Shown here: piece after piece, positions 1 to 6,390 of the stretch | How the letters are laid out: the number at the start of each line of letters is the position of its first letter | How positions within the stretch are numbered: position 1 is the first letter of the stretch | Assembly (NCBI GenBank): GCA_002441265.1 | Contig: DJVQ01000053.1 | Location: 50,006 to 56,478, forward strand | Reading direction: 5' to 3' | Source of the DNA: Syntrophaceae bacterium UBA6252 | GTDB lineage: Bacteria > Desulfobacterota > Syntrophia > Syntrophales > UBA6807 | Length of the DNA stretch: 6,473 bases | Program-made: the position numbers and the translations under genes | The notes under the pieces: generated by a model | The model's database searches: none | Told to the model about the DNA's origin: nothing | Seen by the model: only the letters and a program-made list of their open reading frames with translations

Positions 1-110
1 GGCGCCCGAATCCCGAGGAATGAGGCGTACTGATGGTACGCCGCAGTGACGAGGGAAGAAGGGCAACGCAGCATGTGGACTTTTTACGAGGCCGTCAAGA
101 TTAACTTGGT
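1..110. repeat. Probable fragment of a dispersed intergenic repeat with a small hairpin
   Basis: This stretch codes for nothing: the three forward frames stop within about the first 50 bases. It contains a perfect inverted repeat, GGCGTAC (24-30) and GTACGCC (36-42), around a 5-base loop. This is followed by a G/A-rich purine stretch and the segment GGACTTTTTACGAGGCCGTC (76-95). From memory, near-identical text recurs between genes in several Desulfobacterota genomes, so I read it as the right-hand part of a dispersed non-coding repeat cut by the window edge. The hairpin is seen directly; the repeat identity is recalled and not checked. It could instead be the tail of an RNA gene or of an upstream transcription unit. 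Confidence 0.45.
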
Positions 111-290
111 TTTTTCACCCGTCCCCTGATGAAAACGCACCCATCCCGCAGGCATGTTCGTTCCGAAACACGGCGGCTTCCCGTCCCCGTTGGCATTCCG
201 TTCCCCCTGCTTTCCTAAAGAATTTAACGAAGGCCGGTGACATGTACCCCTCGGTGTATTCTGTATTCCACCGGGTTCTTTTCATTCGTG
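111..290. other. Intergenic stretch upstream of the M24 gene, no gene seen
   Basis: I see no credible gene, RNA or strong promoter here. Short open frames start near 237 and 242 but overlap the real gene in other frames and lack protein-like composition. TTGGCA at 190-195 has no TATAAT-like hexamer at a normal distance. GTGACA at 237-242 is followed by TATTCT at 257-262, only 14 bases away, which is too close. The promoter for the downstream pair is therefore either weak or unlike sigma-70 consensus, or lies upstream of the window. Confidence 0.5.
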
Positions 291-298
291 AAGGAGGT
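291..298 (+). promoter_or_regulatory. Shine-Dalgarno site of the M24 gene
   Basis: AAGGAGGT is a full match to the anti-Shine-Dalgarno core and ends 8 bases before the ATG at 307. This fixes the start and predicts efficient translation. Confidence 0.9.
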
Positions 299-306
299 CG
301 TCGATC

Positions 307-1488
307 ATGGAAAAATCAAAGAGAATCGAGATCCTGCAGGAAAACCTTGTGGGAGGGGACCTTCAGGGGGCCATCATCACCTACTCCCGGAATCTTCTGT
401 ATTACACGGGAACGGCCCAGCCCGCCTGGCTTTTCGTCACCCCCGGTGACTACGCCCTCTTCGTGAGAAGCGGCTACGAGTTCGCCGCCGAGGAGGCGTT
501 CATCGACGGGAAGCGGGTCCTGGAGGAGCGCAAGCCTGGGAAAAAGGCGGCCTCGTTCTTTCCCGCCACGGCAGGCCCCGGCGGCGGAAGGATCGGCGTG
601 GAAAAGGATATCTGGACCTGGGAACAATCCGGGGAGATCCGGAAGATCCTGCCGGATCGGGAGTTCGTCAACGTCTCCGGCATGACGCTCACGCAGCGGA
701 AAAGGAAGGACGCCGGGGAGATCGCCGCGCTGCGGAAGGCCTGCGACGTGATTCATGCGGGTCACGAGGCCGTTCTGGACACGCTGCGGGAGGGGGTCAC
801 CGAACTGGAGCTGGCTGGCGCCGTGGAGAACGCCCACAGGCTGGCGGGCCATGAAGGGATCTTCTTCATTCGCCAGCCCGATTTCTTCATGAGCCGCGGT
901 CCCATTTCCTCCGGTCCGAACCTCTTTCGGCCGAGCGGCGTCGTGTACACCATCACGGGAGTGGGCCTGAGTCCCGCCGTGCCCGCGGGTCCGTCCAGGC
1001 GCTCCGTTGCCGGGGGCGACACGGTTGTCGTGGACATTCCCGTCCTTGTGGAGGGATACCACGCGGACCAGACGAGAACCTATGTCCTGGGGCGGGCTTC
1101 CGGCGGGACACGGGCCCTTTACGACGATCTGAAACGGATCGCCGACCACCTGGTGGAAACGATCCGGCCGGGAATGCCTGCCGGCGAGGTCTCCCGGCTT
1201 GCTTTCCAGAAGGCCCGGGAACTGGGGAGGGAGGAACCGTTCCAGCATTTCGGCAAGGGGAAACGTTCCCCCATCGTCGGTCACGGGATCGGGCTCGAGC
1301 TGAACGAGCCTCCGATCCTGTCCGGGCACGACGCGTCGGAAATTCCCGAGGACTGCGTCGTCGCACTGGACATGCACATGATGGACGGGGAGGCCGGCGT
1401 CGTGAAACTGGAGGACATGATCCGGATCGGCAAAGGGGGCAACGAGATCCTCACGAAAAGTCCGAGGGACCTTTTCGAGGTTCCGTGA
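307..1488 (+). CDS. M24 family metallopeptidase-like protein (Xaa-Pro peptidase-type, altered active site)
   Basis: A 393-residue protein with the usual two-part layout of Xaa-Pro peptidases/prolidases: an N-terminal creatinase-like domain (about 1-125) and a C-terminal pita-bread domain (about 135-390). The motif GDTVVVDIP supplies metal ligand Asp243, GYHADQTRTYV supplies Asp254, GHGIG supplies His326 and KLEDMI supplies Glu369. By hand alignment the fourth ligand, normally Glu, is Asp355 (ALDMHMM). The two catalytic histidines of the family are also replaced: prolidase LPHG is VPAG here (Ala227), and GHGIGxxxHE has Asn333. There is no signal peptide, so it should be cytoplasmic. The ATG at 307 has a strong ribosome site. 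The crotonase gene follows 76 bases later on the same strand and is probably cotranscribed. M24 membership is secure. Peptidase activity is not: it may be a specialised peptidase or a non-peptidase relative such as creatinase-type enzymes. Confidence 0.95.
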   Translation: MEKSKRIEILQENLVGGDLQGAIITYSRNLLYYTGTAQPAWLFVTPGDYALFVRSGYEFAAEEAFIDGKRVLEERKPGKKAASFFPATAGPGGGRIGVEKDIWTWEQSGEIRKILPDREFVNVSGMTLTQRKRKDAGEIAALRKACDVIHAGHEAVLDTLREGVTELELAGAVENAHRLAGHEGIFFIRQPDFFMSRGPISSGPNLFRPSGVVYTITGVGLSPAVPAGPSRRSVAGGDTVVVDIPVLVEGYHADQTRTYVLGRASGGTRALYDDLKRIADHLVETIRPGMPAGEVSRLAFQKARELGREEPFQHFGKGKRSPIVGHGIGLELNEPPILSGHDASEIPEDCVVALDMHMMDGEAGVVKLEDMIRIGKGGNEILTKSPRDLFEVP

Positions 1489-1550
1489 AGCGCGGTCCCG
1501 GCGACCGGTCCGTCCGGCCCGCCGCGGGATCCGTGCGGAAAACAACCTGT

Positions 1551-1557
1551 AAGGAGG
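1551..1557 (+). promoter_or_regulatory. Shine-Dalgarno site that selects a GTG start
   Basis: AAGGAGG ends 7 bases before the GTG at 1565. The first in-frame ATG, at 1583, would be too far from this site and would remove the first beta strand of the crotonase fold, so GTG is preferred. Confidence 0.88.
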
Positions 1558-1564
1558 GGAACCA

Positions 1565-2314
1565 GTGTTTTTGAACGTGACCATGGAAGAAGGCATCGCC
1601 CGGGCGGAGCTTGCCCGGGGGAAAGTGAACGCCATCAACGAAGCCGTCGTGGATGAGATGGAGGCGTGCTTCCGGGGGCTTGCCGCGGACCCGGCGGTGA
1701 AGGCCGTCATCCTGACGGGACGGGGGAAATTTTTCACCTTCGGTTTCGACATCCCCGAGTTTCTCGATTACGCCAGGGAAGATTTCATCAGGTACCTGAC
1801 GAAATTCACCGGCCTTTACACCGCTCTTTTCGTCTTTCCCAAGCCCCTTGTCGCCGCCCTGAACGGGCACACCATCGCCGGGGGGTGCATGCTGTCGCTC
1901 TCCTGCGACTGGCGGGTCATGGTTTCCGGGAAATCCAGGATCGCCCTCAACGAAATCGATTTCGGCGCCTCCCTCTTCGCGGGGAGCGTCGAGATGATGC
2001 GCTTTCAGGCGGGAAGCGCGAACGCGGAAAAGGCCATCCTGAGCGGGCGGATGTACGCGCCGGAGGAAGCCTTCGAACTGGGGATCGTGAACGAGATCGT
2101 ATCCGAAGCCGACCTGGAGATGCGCGCCCGGGCCAAGGCCCTCGAAATGGCCTCGAAAGACCCGGCGGCCTTCCGTAGCATCAAGCTCCTTTCACGGAAG
2201 GACACGGCGGAGACGATGAAACGAAAGGAGAGGGACTCGATTCTCGAGTTCATCGAGATCTGGTACTCGGAAAACACGTGGAGCCGGCTCCAGGAAAAGA
2301 AAATCCACTCCTGA
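1565..2314 (+). CDS. Enoyl-CoA hydratase/isomerase family protein, likely delta3,delta2-enoyl-CoA isomerase
   Basis: A 249-residue crotonase-superfamily protein of normal length. The two oxyanion-hole segments are visible: GFDIPEF around Phe61, and the AGGC segment at 105-108 with Gly106. Hydratases use two glutamates (rat Glu144 and Glu164). Here the first is Met109 (AGGCMLSLSCDWR) while the second is kept as Glu130 (ALNEIDFG). A single glutamate in an LNE context, followed by a charged helical tail, is the pattern of mitochondrial ECI1-type isomerases, which move a 3-enoyl-CoA double bond to position 2 so that unsaturated acyl chains can enter beta-oxidation. The motifs are seen; the isomerase role is inferred from one-glutamate family members. 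It could instead act on an unusual acyl-CoA. It probably shares a transcript with the preceding M24 gene, 76 bases upstream with no terminator between. It is cytoplasmic, with no signal peptide. The GTG start is supported by the ribosome site at 1551-1557. Confidence 0.93.
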   Translation: MFLNVTMEEGIARAELARGKVNAINEAVVDEMEACFRGLAADPAVKAVILTGRGKFFTFGFDIPEFLDYAREDFIRYLTKFTGLYTALFVFPKPLVAALNGHTIAGGCMLSLSCDWRVMVSGKSRIALNEIDFGASLFAGSVEMMRFQAGSANAEKAILSGRMYAPEEAFELGIVNEIVSEADLEMRARAKALEMASKDPAAFRSIKLLSRKDTAETMKRKERDSILEFIEIWYSENTWSRLQEKKIHS

Positions 2315-2338
2315 CAGGAACCGGGACGCGGAAAAAGC

Positions 2339-2431
2339 GGGGCACTTCCCGGAAAAACTAGGGACACTTCCCGCATTTTTCTTGAGAAAAATACGGGAAG
2401 TGTCCCCGTTTTTCCGGATCAGGAGTGTCCC
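2339..2431. repeat. Nested palindromic (REP-like) element, four copies of a GGGACACTTCCC-type arm
   Basis: Four stacked stems share one centre. The outer stem is 2339-2346 with 2424-2431, imperfect with one wobble. The middle stem is CCGGAAAAAC (2349-2358) with GTTTTTCCGG (2408-2417), perfect 10 bp. The inner stem is GGGACACTTCCCG (2361-2373) with CGGGAAGTGTCCC (2394-2406), perfect 13 bp. The apical stem is 2375-2381 with 2386-2392, 7 bp with a TTGA loop. The GGGACACTTCCC word thus occurs twice forward and twice inverted, with the outer copies degenerate. It lies 25 bases after the isomerase stop codon. Such intergenic palindromes are reminiscent of REP/RAYT-type elements; no transposase is in the window. 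Confidence 0.85.
2361..2413. terminator. Possible bidirectional Rho-independent terminator
   Basis: The perfect 13-bp stem (2361-2373 with 2394-2406) continues through a 1-base mismatch into a 7-bp apical stem, and is followed by CG and five T residues (2409-2413). On the opposite strand the same stem is followed by CTAG and then a T run (complement of 2353-2357). It sits between the isomerase stop and the kinase promoter, where a terminator is expected. The T runs are themselves part of the outer stem, which could weaken termination, so the function is inferred. Confidence 0.6.
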
Positions 2432-2484
2432 TGTATTATTCACAACCCTCTCCCGGCCGTCCCGCCGGATTTTCCATTTTTCCC

Positions 2485-2497
2485 ATTGAAATTCAAT
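2485..2497. promoter_or_regulatory. Palindrome just upstream of the kinase promoter, possible operator
   Basis: ATTGAA-A-TTCAAT is a perfect 6-1-6 inverted repeat in a locally AT-rich patch (about 2470-2500) within GC-rich surroundings. It lies about 49-61 bases upstream of the predicted transcription start, where an activator or an RNA polymerase UP-element contact would be placed. The palindrome is seen directly; any binding protein is unknown. Confidence 0.4.
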
Positions 2498-2510
2498 TGT
2501 TGCTGCGGGT

Positions 2511-2539
2511 TTGACATCCGGAGAGCACCCTCCTATAAT
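2511..2539 (+). promoter_or_regulatory. Consensus sigma-70 promoter of the hybrid kinase gene
   Basis: TTGACA (2511-2516) and TATAAT (2534-2539) match both consensus hexamers exactly, with the optimal 17-base spacer. Transcription would begin near A2546, giving a leader of about 134 bases before the ATG at 2680. An AT-rich segment lies just upstream. Because both hexamers and the spacing are perfect in GC-rich DNA, chance occurrence is unlikely. Confidence 0.85.
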
Positions 2540-2545
2540 CGCGGC

Positions 2546-2679
2546 ACGGAGAGAGGTTCGAAAACGGGCCGGATCCACAAATGGCGCCTCATTCCGGCGG
2601 AACCCGCTCTTCCCGGAACGGGGATTCCCGGGAGTTTTCCGGGTTCCCGGCCCGTCACGATCTTTGAACGAGGACTTGG
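2546..2679 (+). other. Predicted 5' leader of the kinase mRNA with overlapping hairpins
   Basis: The leader contains mutually exclusive pairings: GGAACCCG (2599-2606) with CGGGTTCC (2640-2647), CCCGGAA (2612-2618) with TTCCGGG (2637-2643), and the local CGGG (2619-2622) with CCCG (2627-2630). A small open frame, ATG at 2581 to TGA at 2665-2667 (28 codons), ends 12 bases before the kinase start and is in its frame, but has no nearby Shine-Dalgarno site. I recognise no known riboswitch class. Confidence 0.35.
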
Positions 2680-5600
2680 ATGAAATACAGATACCAGTTT
2701 CTCCTGCTGTCGCTTTTCGCCCTGGTCTGCGGGTTCCTGTTCCATTCCGTCAACGAGGGTGCAAGAAAAAACGCCGTCGACGAACTCATCAGCCGCAAGA
2801 AACTTCACGCCCTTCAGGCGAAAAGGTGCATCGAAGGCCAATTCGCCACCTGGATGAACGTCCTTCGGTCCGTTTCCATGGACGGGGACATCGTTGATCT
2901 CAGCGATGACGGAAAAAGGGAAATGGAATCCCTTTTCCAAACGAACCGGGAAGCGGTCCGAGGCATCGCGCGGATCGATGGAACCGGAAGGATTCTCTTC
3001 GCCGTGCCCCGTGATTCCGCGATACTTTTCGGGAACATTCCCCGTCAGAAACACTTCCTGGAAATGACCGAAACCGGCGAGGCCGCCGCCGGCGGCGTCC
3101 TGCGAACCGGCCGGGGGTTCGACGTGATCGCCGTCCACGCGCCCATCCGCCGGGACGGCGTCCTGCAAGGCTCCCTCACCGTTCTCCTGGATTTTCAGAA
3201 TGTTGCCGGACGGTACCTCGAGGATATCCGGATAGGAAAAACGAGTCACGTCTGGATGGTCGACAGGGATGGCACGAAACTCTACTGCCCCGTCCCCGGG
3301 CATGTGGGCCGGTCGGCTTTCGAGAACTCCGGGGAATTCTCCGCCATCCTCGCCGCGGCCCGGGGAATGATGGAAGGAAAGGAGGGTGTCGCATCCTACC
3401 GGTACGACGGAGGCGGCGGGCAGGAAGTCGAACCGGTCACCAAGTACGCCGTGTACATGCCCGTTACGGTGGGAAATTCCTCCTGGACCCTTGCGGTCAC
3501 ATCCTCCGAGGAAGAGGTGATGGCCTCTCTCCAGGGCTTCCGAAACAGGCTGATCCTGCTCTTCGCCATGCTCCTTGCGGGTTTCGTCGCTTTTTTCGCC
3601 TTCGGCATGCGGGCATGGCGGATCGTCCGGGCGGAGGAAAAGCGCGGGAAGGCGGAAGAGGCCTTGAGGGACTCCCGTCAGCAGCTTTTCGATATCATCG
3701 ACTTTCTTCCCGACGCCACCCTCGTCATCGACCGGGAGGGCCGGGTGATCGCCTGGAACCGGGCGATAGAGAGGATGACCGGCGTCCGATCCGAGGAGAT
3801 GATCGGCAAGGGAAACTACGAATATTCCATTCCCTTCTACGGCGTGCGCAGACCGATCCTCATCGACGCCGCCCTGTGCCCCGACGACGTCGCCGAAGGC
3901 ATGTACACGCTTTTCCGCCGGCAGGGTGACATTCTCTTCGGCGAGTCCTACGTGCAGCCCCATCCGCAGGAGGAAACGCTCTATCTGTCGGCGACGGCTT
4001 CCGTGCTCCGCGATTCGCAGGGAAACGTCGTCGGGGCCATCGAGTGCATCCGGGACGAGACGAAGCGGAAGAAAGCGGCGGAAACCCTGCGGGAGAGCGA
4101 AGAGCTGTACACCAAGCTGGTTGCCACCCTGCCCGATATCGTGCTCCGCACGGACTTGGGGGGCAAAATCCTGTTCGTCAACGACATCGCCTTCCAGACG
4201 AGCGGTTCGGACAGGGAGGAATTCGAAGGCGGGAACATTTTCGAATTCATCGAGCCGGAGGCGCGGCATGCGGCCTTGGAAAACGCGGCGCTCATGCTCC
4301 AGCGGCCGCTGGGACCGAGGGAATACCCGGTGGTCATGAAAGACGGAAGGAGGCTTCTGTTCGAAGTCAATGGAGACATTCTCAGGGATGACATGGGTTC
4401 CCCTTACGGCCGCGTTTACGTCTGCAGGGACGTCACCGAGCGGAAGAAGGCGGAAGAAGCGTTGCGCGAGTCCAGAAACAGGCTCGCGGACATCATCGAT
4501 TTCCTGCCCGAAGCCACCCTGGCCGTGGACCGTGAGGGAAAGGTGATCTTCTGGAACAGGGCCATCGAGGAAATGACCGGCTGCCCGGCGTCGTCGATGG
4601 TGGGCCGGGGCGACTACGAGTACGCCCTTCCCTTTTACGGGGAGCGGCGTCCCATCCTGATCGACTTCGTGTTTTCCCGGCACGGGGACGTGGAAAAAGA
4701 GTACGGTTTCATTGAAAGGGAGGGGGAGACGCTTTACACGGAGAAGACCGTTCCCCGGGTCCGGGGGCAAAGCAGGATCCTCTGGGGGAAGGCGAATCCC
4801 CTCTACGATACCCGGGGGAATCTCGTCGGGGCCATCGAATCCATCCGGGATATGACCGAGCGGAGGAATATGGAGGAAGAACTCCGCGCGGCGGAGGAAA
4901 AGTACCGTTCCATCTTCGAAAATGCCATCGAGGGGATCTGCCAGTCCACGATGGACGGCCGGCTCGTCACGGTCAACGCCGCCCTGGCCCGGATGACGGG
5001 ATACGATTCGCCGGAGGACATGATCGCTTCGGTGGGGAACCTGGGGAAGGACCTCTACCTCAGGGAGGAAGACCGCCTGAACTTTATCGAGATCATGGCG
5101 AGGGAAGGCATGGTTTCCGGTTTCGAAGTGGAGATGAAGCGGAAGGACGGGAAGACGATCTGGGTCATCGAAAACTCCCATCTGGTCCGGGACCGGGGGG
5201 GAAACATCCTGTATCTCGAAGGGACCGTCGAGGACGTCACGATGCGGAAGCGCCTGGAATCCCAGCTCCTCCAGGCCCAGAAGATGGAAGCCATCGGCAC
5301 GCTGGCGGGGGGTATCGCGCACGACTTCAACAATCTACTCATGGGCATCCTCGGCCATGCCTCCCTCATGTCCATGCAGATGGACGTCGGCAATCCCCAC
5401 GGCGAACGGGTGAAGGGCATCGAGGACCTGGTGCGGAGCGGTGCGAACCTGACGCGCCAGCTCCTCGGCTTTGCCCGGGGCGGTCGTTACGAGATGAAAA
5501 CCATCGATCTCAACGAAGTGCTCGAAAAGACGACCGCCATGTTCATGCGGGCGAAAAAGGAGATCTCCGTCCACTGGAAATTCGGGGAGGGGCTGTGGTC

Positions 5601-6390
5601 CGTGGAGGCGGACCGGGGACAGATCGAGCAGGTGCTGATGAATCTTTTCGTCAATGCCTGGCAGGCCATGCCGGCGGGGGGAGACCTGTATCTGACGACG
5701 AAGAACGTGATGCTGGACGAGGAAAAGGTCAGGCCGTACGCCCTGGCTCCCGGCAGATATGTAAAGGTTTCGGTGACGGACACGGGCGTCGGGATGGACG
5801 CGAAGACGATGGAGCGGATCTTCGATCCCTTTTTCACGACGAAGGAGATGGGCCGGGGCACCGGACTGGGGCTGTCCATCGTTTACGGAATCATCAGGGG
5901 GCACCGGGGGATCGTCGAGGTGTCCAGCGAAAAAGGACAGGGAACAACCTTCGAGTTTCATATTCCCGCCTCTGAGAAGCCCGTTCTGCGGCAGACCGAG
6001 GCCGGCACGGAACTGCCCCGGGGGACCGAGACGGTGCTCGTCGTCGACGACGAGGTGTCGGTGGCACGGATCACGAAGGAACTGCTGGAACTTCTGGGCT
6101 ACAGCGTGGTGACGGCGGAGAGCGGGGCGGAAGCGGTGGAATGCTGCCAGGTGCCGGGAGAGGGGGTCCGCCTGGTGATCCTGGACATGATCATGCCGGG
6201 AATGAGCGGAGAGGAGACCTTTGAACAGTTGAAAGAGATCCGGCCGGACCTTCCGGTGGTCCTGTCCAGCGGATACAGTCTCGACGGGCAGGCGGCGAGG
6301 ATCATGGAAAAGGGATGCCGTTCCTTTCTCCAGAAACCGTTCCTCATCGAGGACCTCGCCCGGACCGTCCGGGCGGCGCTGGACGGCTGA
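2680..6390 (+). CDS. Membrane hybrid sensor histidine kinase: dCache, four PAS, HisKA, HATPase, receiver
   Basis: A 1236-residue inner-membrane sensor. Domains in order: TM1 (about 5-22); periplasmic double-Cache region (about 23-290); TM2 (291-309); charged helical linker; PAS1 (about 332-461), PAS2 (473-588), PAS3 (598-725) and PAS4 (738-856), joined by KAEEALRES-type helices; HisKA with the H-box at 877-887 and phospho-acceptor His881; HATPase with N-box Asn988/Asn992, G1 DTGVGM (1034-1039), FDPFFTTK (1048-1055) and G2 GTGLGLS (1060-1066); and a receiver (about 1117-1236) with Asp1123/Asp1124, phospho-acceptor Asp1169, Ser1196/Ser1197 and Lys1219. All catalytic motifs are intact. The start is firm: an in-frame TGA lies at 2665, GAGGA (2670-2674) is a modest ribosome site, and TM1 begins at once. 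It has its own consensus promoter. Ligand and output partner are unknown; Cache domains usually bind small molecules such as organic acids or amino acids. There is no DNA-binding domain, so the output must pass through another protein. Confidence 0.97.
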   Translation: MKYRYQFLLLSLFALVCGFLFHSVNEGARKNAVDELISRKKLHALQAKRCIEGQFATWMNVLRSVSMDGDIVDLSDDGKREMESLFQTNREAVRGIARIDGTGRILFAVPRDSAILFGNIPRQKHFLEMTETGEAAAGGVLRTGRGFDVIAVHAPIRRDGVLQGSLTVLLDFQNVAGRYLEDIRIGKTSHVWMVDRDGTKLYCPVPGHVGRSAFENSGEFSAILAAARGMMEGKEGVASYRYDGGGGQEVEPVTKYAVYMPVTVGNSSWTLAVTSSEEEVMASLQGFRNRLILLFAMLLAGFVAFFAFGMRAWRIVRAEEKRGKAEEALRDSRQQLFDIIDFLPDATLVIDREGRVIAWNRAIERMTGVRSEEMIGKGNYEYSIPFYGVRRPILIDAALCPDDVAEGMYTLFRRQGDILFGESYVQPHPQEETLYLSATASVLRDSQGNVVGAIECIRDETKRKKAAETLRESEELYTKLVATLPDIVLRTDLGGKILFVNDIAFQTSGSDREEFEGGNIFEFIEPEARHAALENAALMLQRPLGPREYPVVMKDGRRLLFEVNGDILRDDMGSPYGRVYVCRDVTERKKAEEALRESRNRLADIIDFLPEATLAVDREGKVIFWNRAIEEMTGCPASSMVGRGDYEYALPFYGERRPILIDFVFSRHGDVEKEYGFIEREGETLYTEKTVPRVRGQSRILWGKANPLYDTRGNLVGAIESIRDMTERRNMEEELRAAEEKYRSIFENAIEGICQSTMDGRLVTVNAALARMTGYDSPEDMIASVGNLGKDLYLREEDRLNFIEIMAREGMVSGFEVEMKRKDGKTIWVIENSHLVRDRGGNILYLEGTVEDVTMRKRLESQLLQAQKMEAIGTLAGGIAHDFNNLLMGILGHASLMSMQMDVGNPHGERVKGIEDLVRSGANLTRQLLGFARGGRYEMKTIDLNEVLEKTTAMFMRAKKEISVHWKFGEGLWSVEADRGQIEQVLMNLFVNAWQAMPAGGDLYLTTKNVMLDEEKVRPYALAPGRYVKVSVTDTGVGMDAKTMERIFDPFFTTKEMGRGTGLGLSIVYGIIRGHRGIVEVSSEKGQGTTFEFHIPASEKPVLRQTEAGTELPRGTETVLVVDDEVSVARITKELLELLGYSVVTAESGAEAVECCQVPGEGVRLVILDMIMPGMSGEETFEQLKEIRPDLPVVLSSGYSLDGQAARIMEKGCRSFLQKPFLIEDLARTVRAALDG

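Noticed and set aside
96..115. CAAG-ATTAA-CTTG followed by six T residues as a Rho-independent terminator
   Set aside because: The stem is only 4 bp plus wobbles and AT-rich, too weak to call; the T run may simply belong to the repeat fragment's border.
190..209. TTGGCA followed by a T/C-rich run as a possible sigma-54 (-24/-12) promoter
   Set aside because: The GG and GC doublets are separated by about 15 bases rather than the required 10.
1489..1564. GC-rich inverted repeats between the M24 and isomerase genes as a terminator
   Set aside because: The pairings are short (for example CCGC with GCGG) and are not followed by a T run.
316..1752. A 478-codon open frame on the minus strand opposite the M24 and isomerase genes
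   Set aside because: It spans the junction of two well-supported genes, has no recognisable domain, and shows the low-complexity Pro/Arg/Gly composition of a shadow frame.
2581..2667. A 28-codon upstream open frame as a real small gene
   Set aside because: There is no Shine-Dalgarno sequence at a useful distance and the product has no recognisable feature; kept only as a note on the leader.
2533..5322. A 929-codon open frame on the minus strand opposite the kinase
   Set aside because: It lies antisense to a gene with intact domains throughout, is rich in Pro, Arg, His, Asp and Gly without recognisable motifs, and would run across the kinase promoter and leader. It is a shadow of codon bias in GC-rich DNA.
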